A DNA stretch of 64,000 nucleotides, taken from Actinobaculum suis (lineage in GTDB: Bacteria; Actinomycetota; Actinomycetes; Actinomycetales; Actinomycetaceae). The DNA lies in NCBI RefSeq assembly GCF_900102025.1, contig NZ_FNAU01000011.1, positions 1 through 64,000 of the forward strand, given 5' to 3'. The stretch's first letter is position 1. Each line of letters starts with the position of its first letter. This document shows, in pieces, positions 62,709-64,000 of the stretch. Position numbers and translations under genes: made by a program. A model generated the notes under the pieces. The model had not been told where the DNA came from. It did not search any database and worked only from the letters and a program-made list of their open reading frames with translations.

Positions 62709-64000
62709 ATGGCGGATTACATCATGGTTGACGAGGATACTCTCGACGCCGTATCGAAAGGATGGTATTACGCACCTCACGACGTTCTCGGGCCGCATTC
62801 GGATGGCCAGAATGTGACCGTCCGGGTATTACGCCGGCTTGCGGATGAGGTCTACATTGAGACTCTCGCGCACGGGCGTATCCGGGCCGAACATGAATAC
62901 AACGGAATTTGGCGGGCCGTGGTACCGGGGGCGGAAGTTCCGGACTACCGGGTAGTTGCCCTGTATGGCGGGGTAGAAAACCGGACCGACGATCCCTACC
63001 GTTTCCTCCCCACCCTGGGCGAACTCGATATTTACCTATTCTCTGAGGGCCGGCACGAAGAGCTGTGGAAAGTTATGGGCGCACACGTCCACACTTTCGA
63101 ATCTGAACTGGGTGATACCCAAGGTACGTCCTTCAGCGTCTGGGCGCCCAATGCGCTCGCGGTGCGAGTGGTTGGCGATTTCAACGGCTGGGACGGCTCC
63201 CTGCACGCAATGCGTTCCCTAGGCGAATCCGGAATTTGGGAGATTTTCATTCCCGGTGCTGGGGAAGGTTCGCGCTACAAGTTCGAAATCCAATATAAGG
63301 ATCTGTCTTGGCATCAGAAGGCCGATCCGATGGCCCGCCAATCCGAAGAACCGCCTTCTACCGCTTCTATCGTCACGGTTTCGCGTTACGAATGGAACGA
63401 CGCCGAATGGGTTGCGAACCGGCGCGGAATCGACCAACCTATTTCAATTTACGAGGTACACCTAGGCTCCTGGCGGAAGGGACTTTCCTATCGCGAAGCC
63501 GCCGACCAGCTGATTGGGCACGTGAAGTACATGGGCTTCACGCACGTGGAATTCATGCCTTTGGCGGAGCATCCGTATGGCCCTTCCTGGGGTTACCAGG
63601 TGACGGGTTATTATTCGCCCACGGCGCGTTTCGGTCATCCGGATGATTTGCGCTATCTTATTGACCGCTTGCATCAGGCCGGGATCGGTGTGATTACCGA
63701 TTGGGTGCCCGCTCATTTCGCTACCGATGCTTGGGCATTGGCAAACTTCGATGGTGAACCGCTGTATGAAGATCCCAATCCTTCCCGCGGTTCCCAACCC
63801 GATTGGGGCACGCTCGTATTCAATTACGGGCGCCGCCAGGTACGGAACTTCCTCGTCGCAAATGCGCTGTATTGGATTGAAGAGTTCCATTTCGATGGTA
63901 TCCGGGCAGACGCCGTCGCCTCCATGCTGTACCTGGACTACTCACGCCAAGATGGCCAGTGGCAACCGAATATTTACGGCGGGCGGGAAAACCTGGAAGC
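62709..64000 (+). CDS. glgB: 1,4-alpha-glucan branching enzyme (cut by the window end)
   Basis: Introduces alpha-1,6 branches into the glucan made by GlgE. The visible 430 codons contain the N1 beta domain ([15 protein letters not shown]), CBM48 ([23 protein letters not shown]) and the first half of the GH13 barrel: [43 protein letters not shown] and the nucleophile Asp in [17 protein letters not shown]. The actinobacterial two-domain N-terminus is present. The ATG at 62709 follows AAGGTAAGGGG. It begins about 100 nt after mak and is probably in the same operon. The acid Glu and C-terminal domain lie beyond the window. Confidence 0.96.
   Translation, partial: MADYIMVDEDTLDAVSKGWYYAPHDVLGPHSDGQNVTVRVLRRLADEVYIETLAHGRIRAEHEYNGIWRAVVPGAEVPDYRVVALYGGVENRTDDPYRFLPTLGELDIYLFSEGRHEELWKVMGAHVHTFESELGDTQGTSFSVWAPNALAVRVVGDFNGWDGSLHAMRSLGESGIWEIFIPGAGEGSRYKFEIQYKDLSWHQKADPMARQSEEPPSTASIVTVSRYEWNDAEWVANRRGIDQPISIYEVHLGSWRKGLSYREAADQLIGHVKYMGFTHVEFMPLAEHPYGPSWGYQVTGYYSPTARFGHPDDLRYLIDRLHQAGIGVITDWVPAHFATDAWALANFDGEPLYEDPNPSRGSQPDWGTLVFNYGRRQVRNFLVANALYWIEEFHFDGIRADAVASMLYLDYSRQDGQWQPNIYGGRENLE

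Overview
This window comes from a GC-rich actinobacterial chromosome. The markers are a WhiB1-type regulator beside a PdtaS-type sensor kinase, a mycoredoxin, the gatCAB amidotransferase, and a full GlgE (trehalose to alpha-glucan) gene set. Many genes appear leaderless: a TANNNT-like -10 box sits 6-7 nt before the start codon. Anaerobic ribonucleotide reductase, three oxalate/formate-antiporter-like MFS carriers and no respiratory genes fit a facultative or anaerobic host-associated member of the Actinomycetaceae. The genus is a guess.

Layout. 0.5-5.8 kb: malic enzyme and gatCAB (minus strand). 6.1-14.6 kb: cardiolipin-synthase-like PLD protein, ligA, an SRAP/HMCES protein, a NarL-type two-component system, whiB1. 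14.9-20 kb: DHA2 drug exporter, M20 amidohydrolase, pdtaS. 20.5-26.4 kb: amino-acid permease, DUF2505 protein, thyA-dfrA, fumC. 27-34.5 kb: tail-anchored coiled-coil protein, two OFA transporters, a frameshifted Gfo/Idh/MocA dehydrogenase, transaldolase. 35-43.3 kb: esterase, DegT-like PLP enzyme, nrdDG, a third OFA transporter, a patatin. 43.3-47.2 kb: tRNA-Ser followed by a ~3.8 kb AT-richer island bounded by a 58-nt direct repeat of the tRNA 3' end plus terminator. It carries a two-component system and a secreted-protein/partner gene pair. 47.3-51.5 kb: COG0523 metallochaperone-like protein and zinc-independent S14 around a Zur-like box, then a CMD protein, mycoredoxin, nudC. 51.7-64 kb: glgX, trpS, then glgE-treS-mak-glgB, with glgB cut by the window end.

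The most unusual property is repeat content. A short element built on AATTCCGCG (typical form ACCAATTCCGCGGTTTGTGT) occurs about 30 times by eye, as single copies and as inverted pairs that would fold into hairpins, mostly between genes but also in frame inside several proteins. In addition nearly every longer intergenic gap holds a different short-period tandem array (13-26 bp), and several proteins carry low-complexity in-frame expansions compared with their families (GatA, LigA, SRAP, sensor kinase, DegT-like enzyme, maltokinase). GlgE carries a ~270-residue histone-H1-like Lys/Ala/Thr tail.

The GlgE block works as one pathway: TreS converts trehalose to maltose, Mak phosphorylates it to maltose-1-phosphate, GlgE polymerises it, GlgB branches the glucan and GlgX debranches it. 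Counts and alignments here were made by eye; no database search was run.
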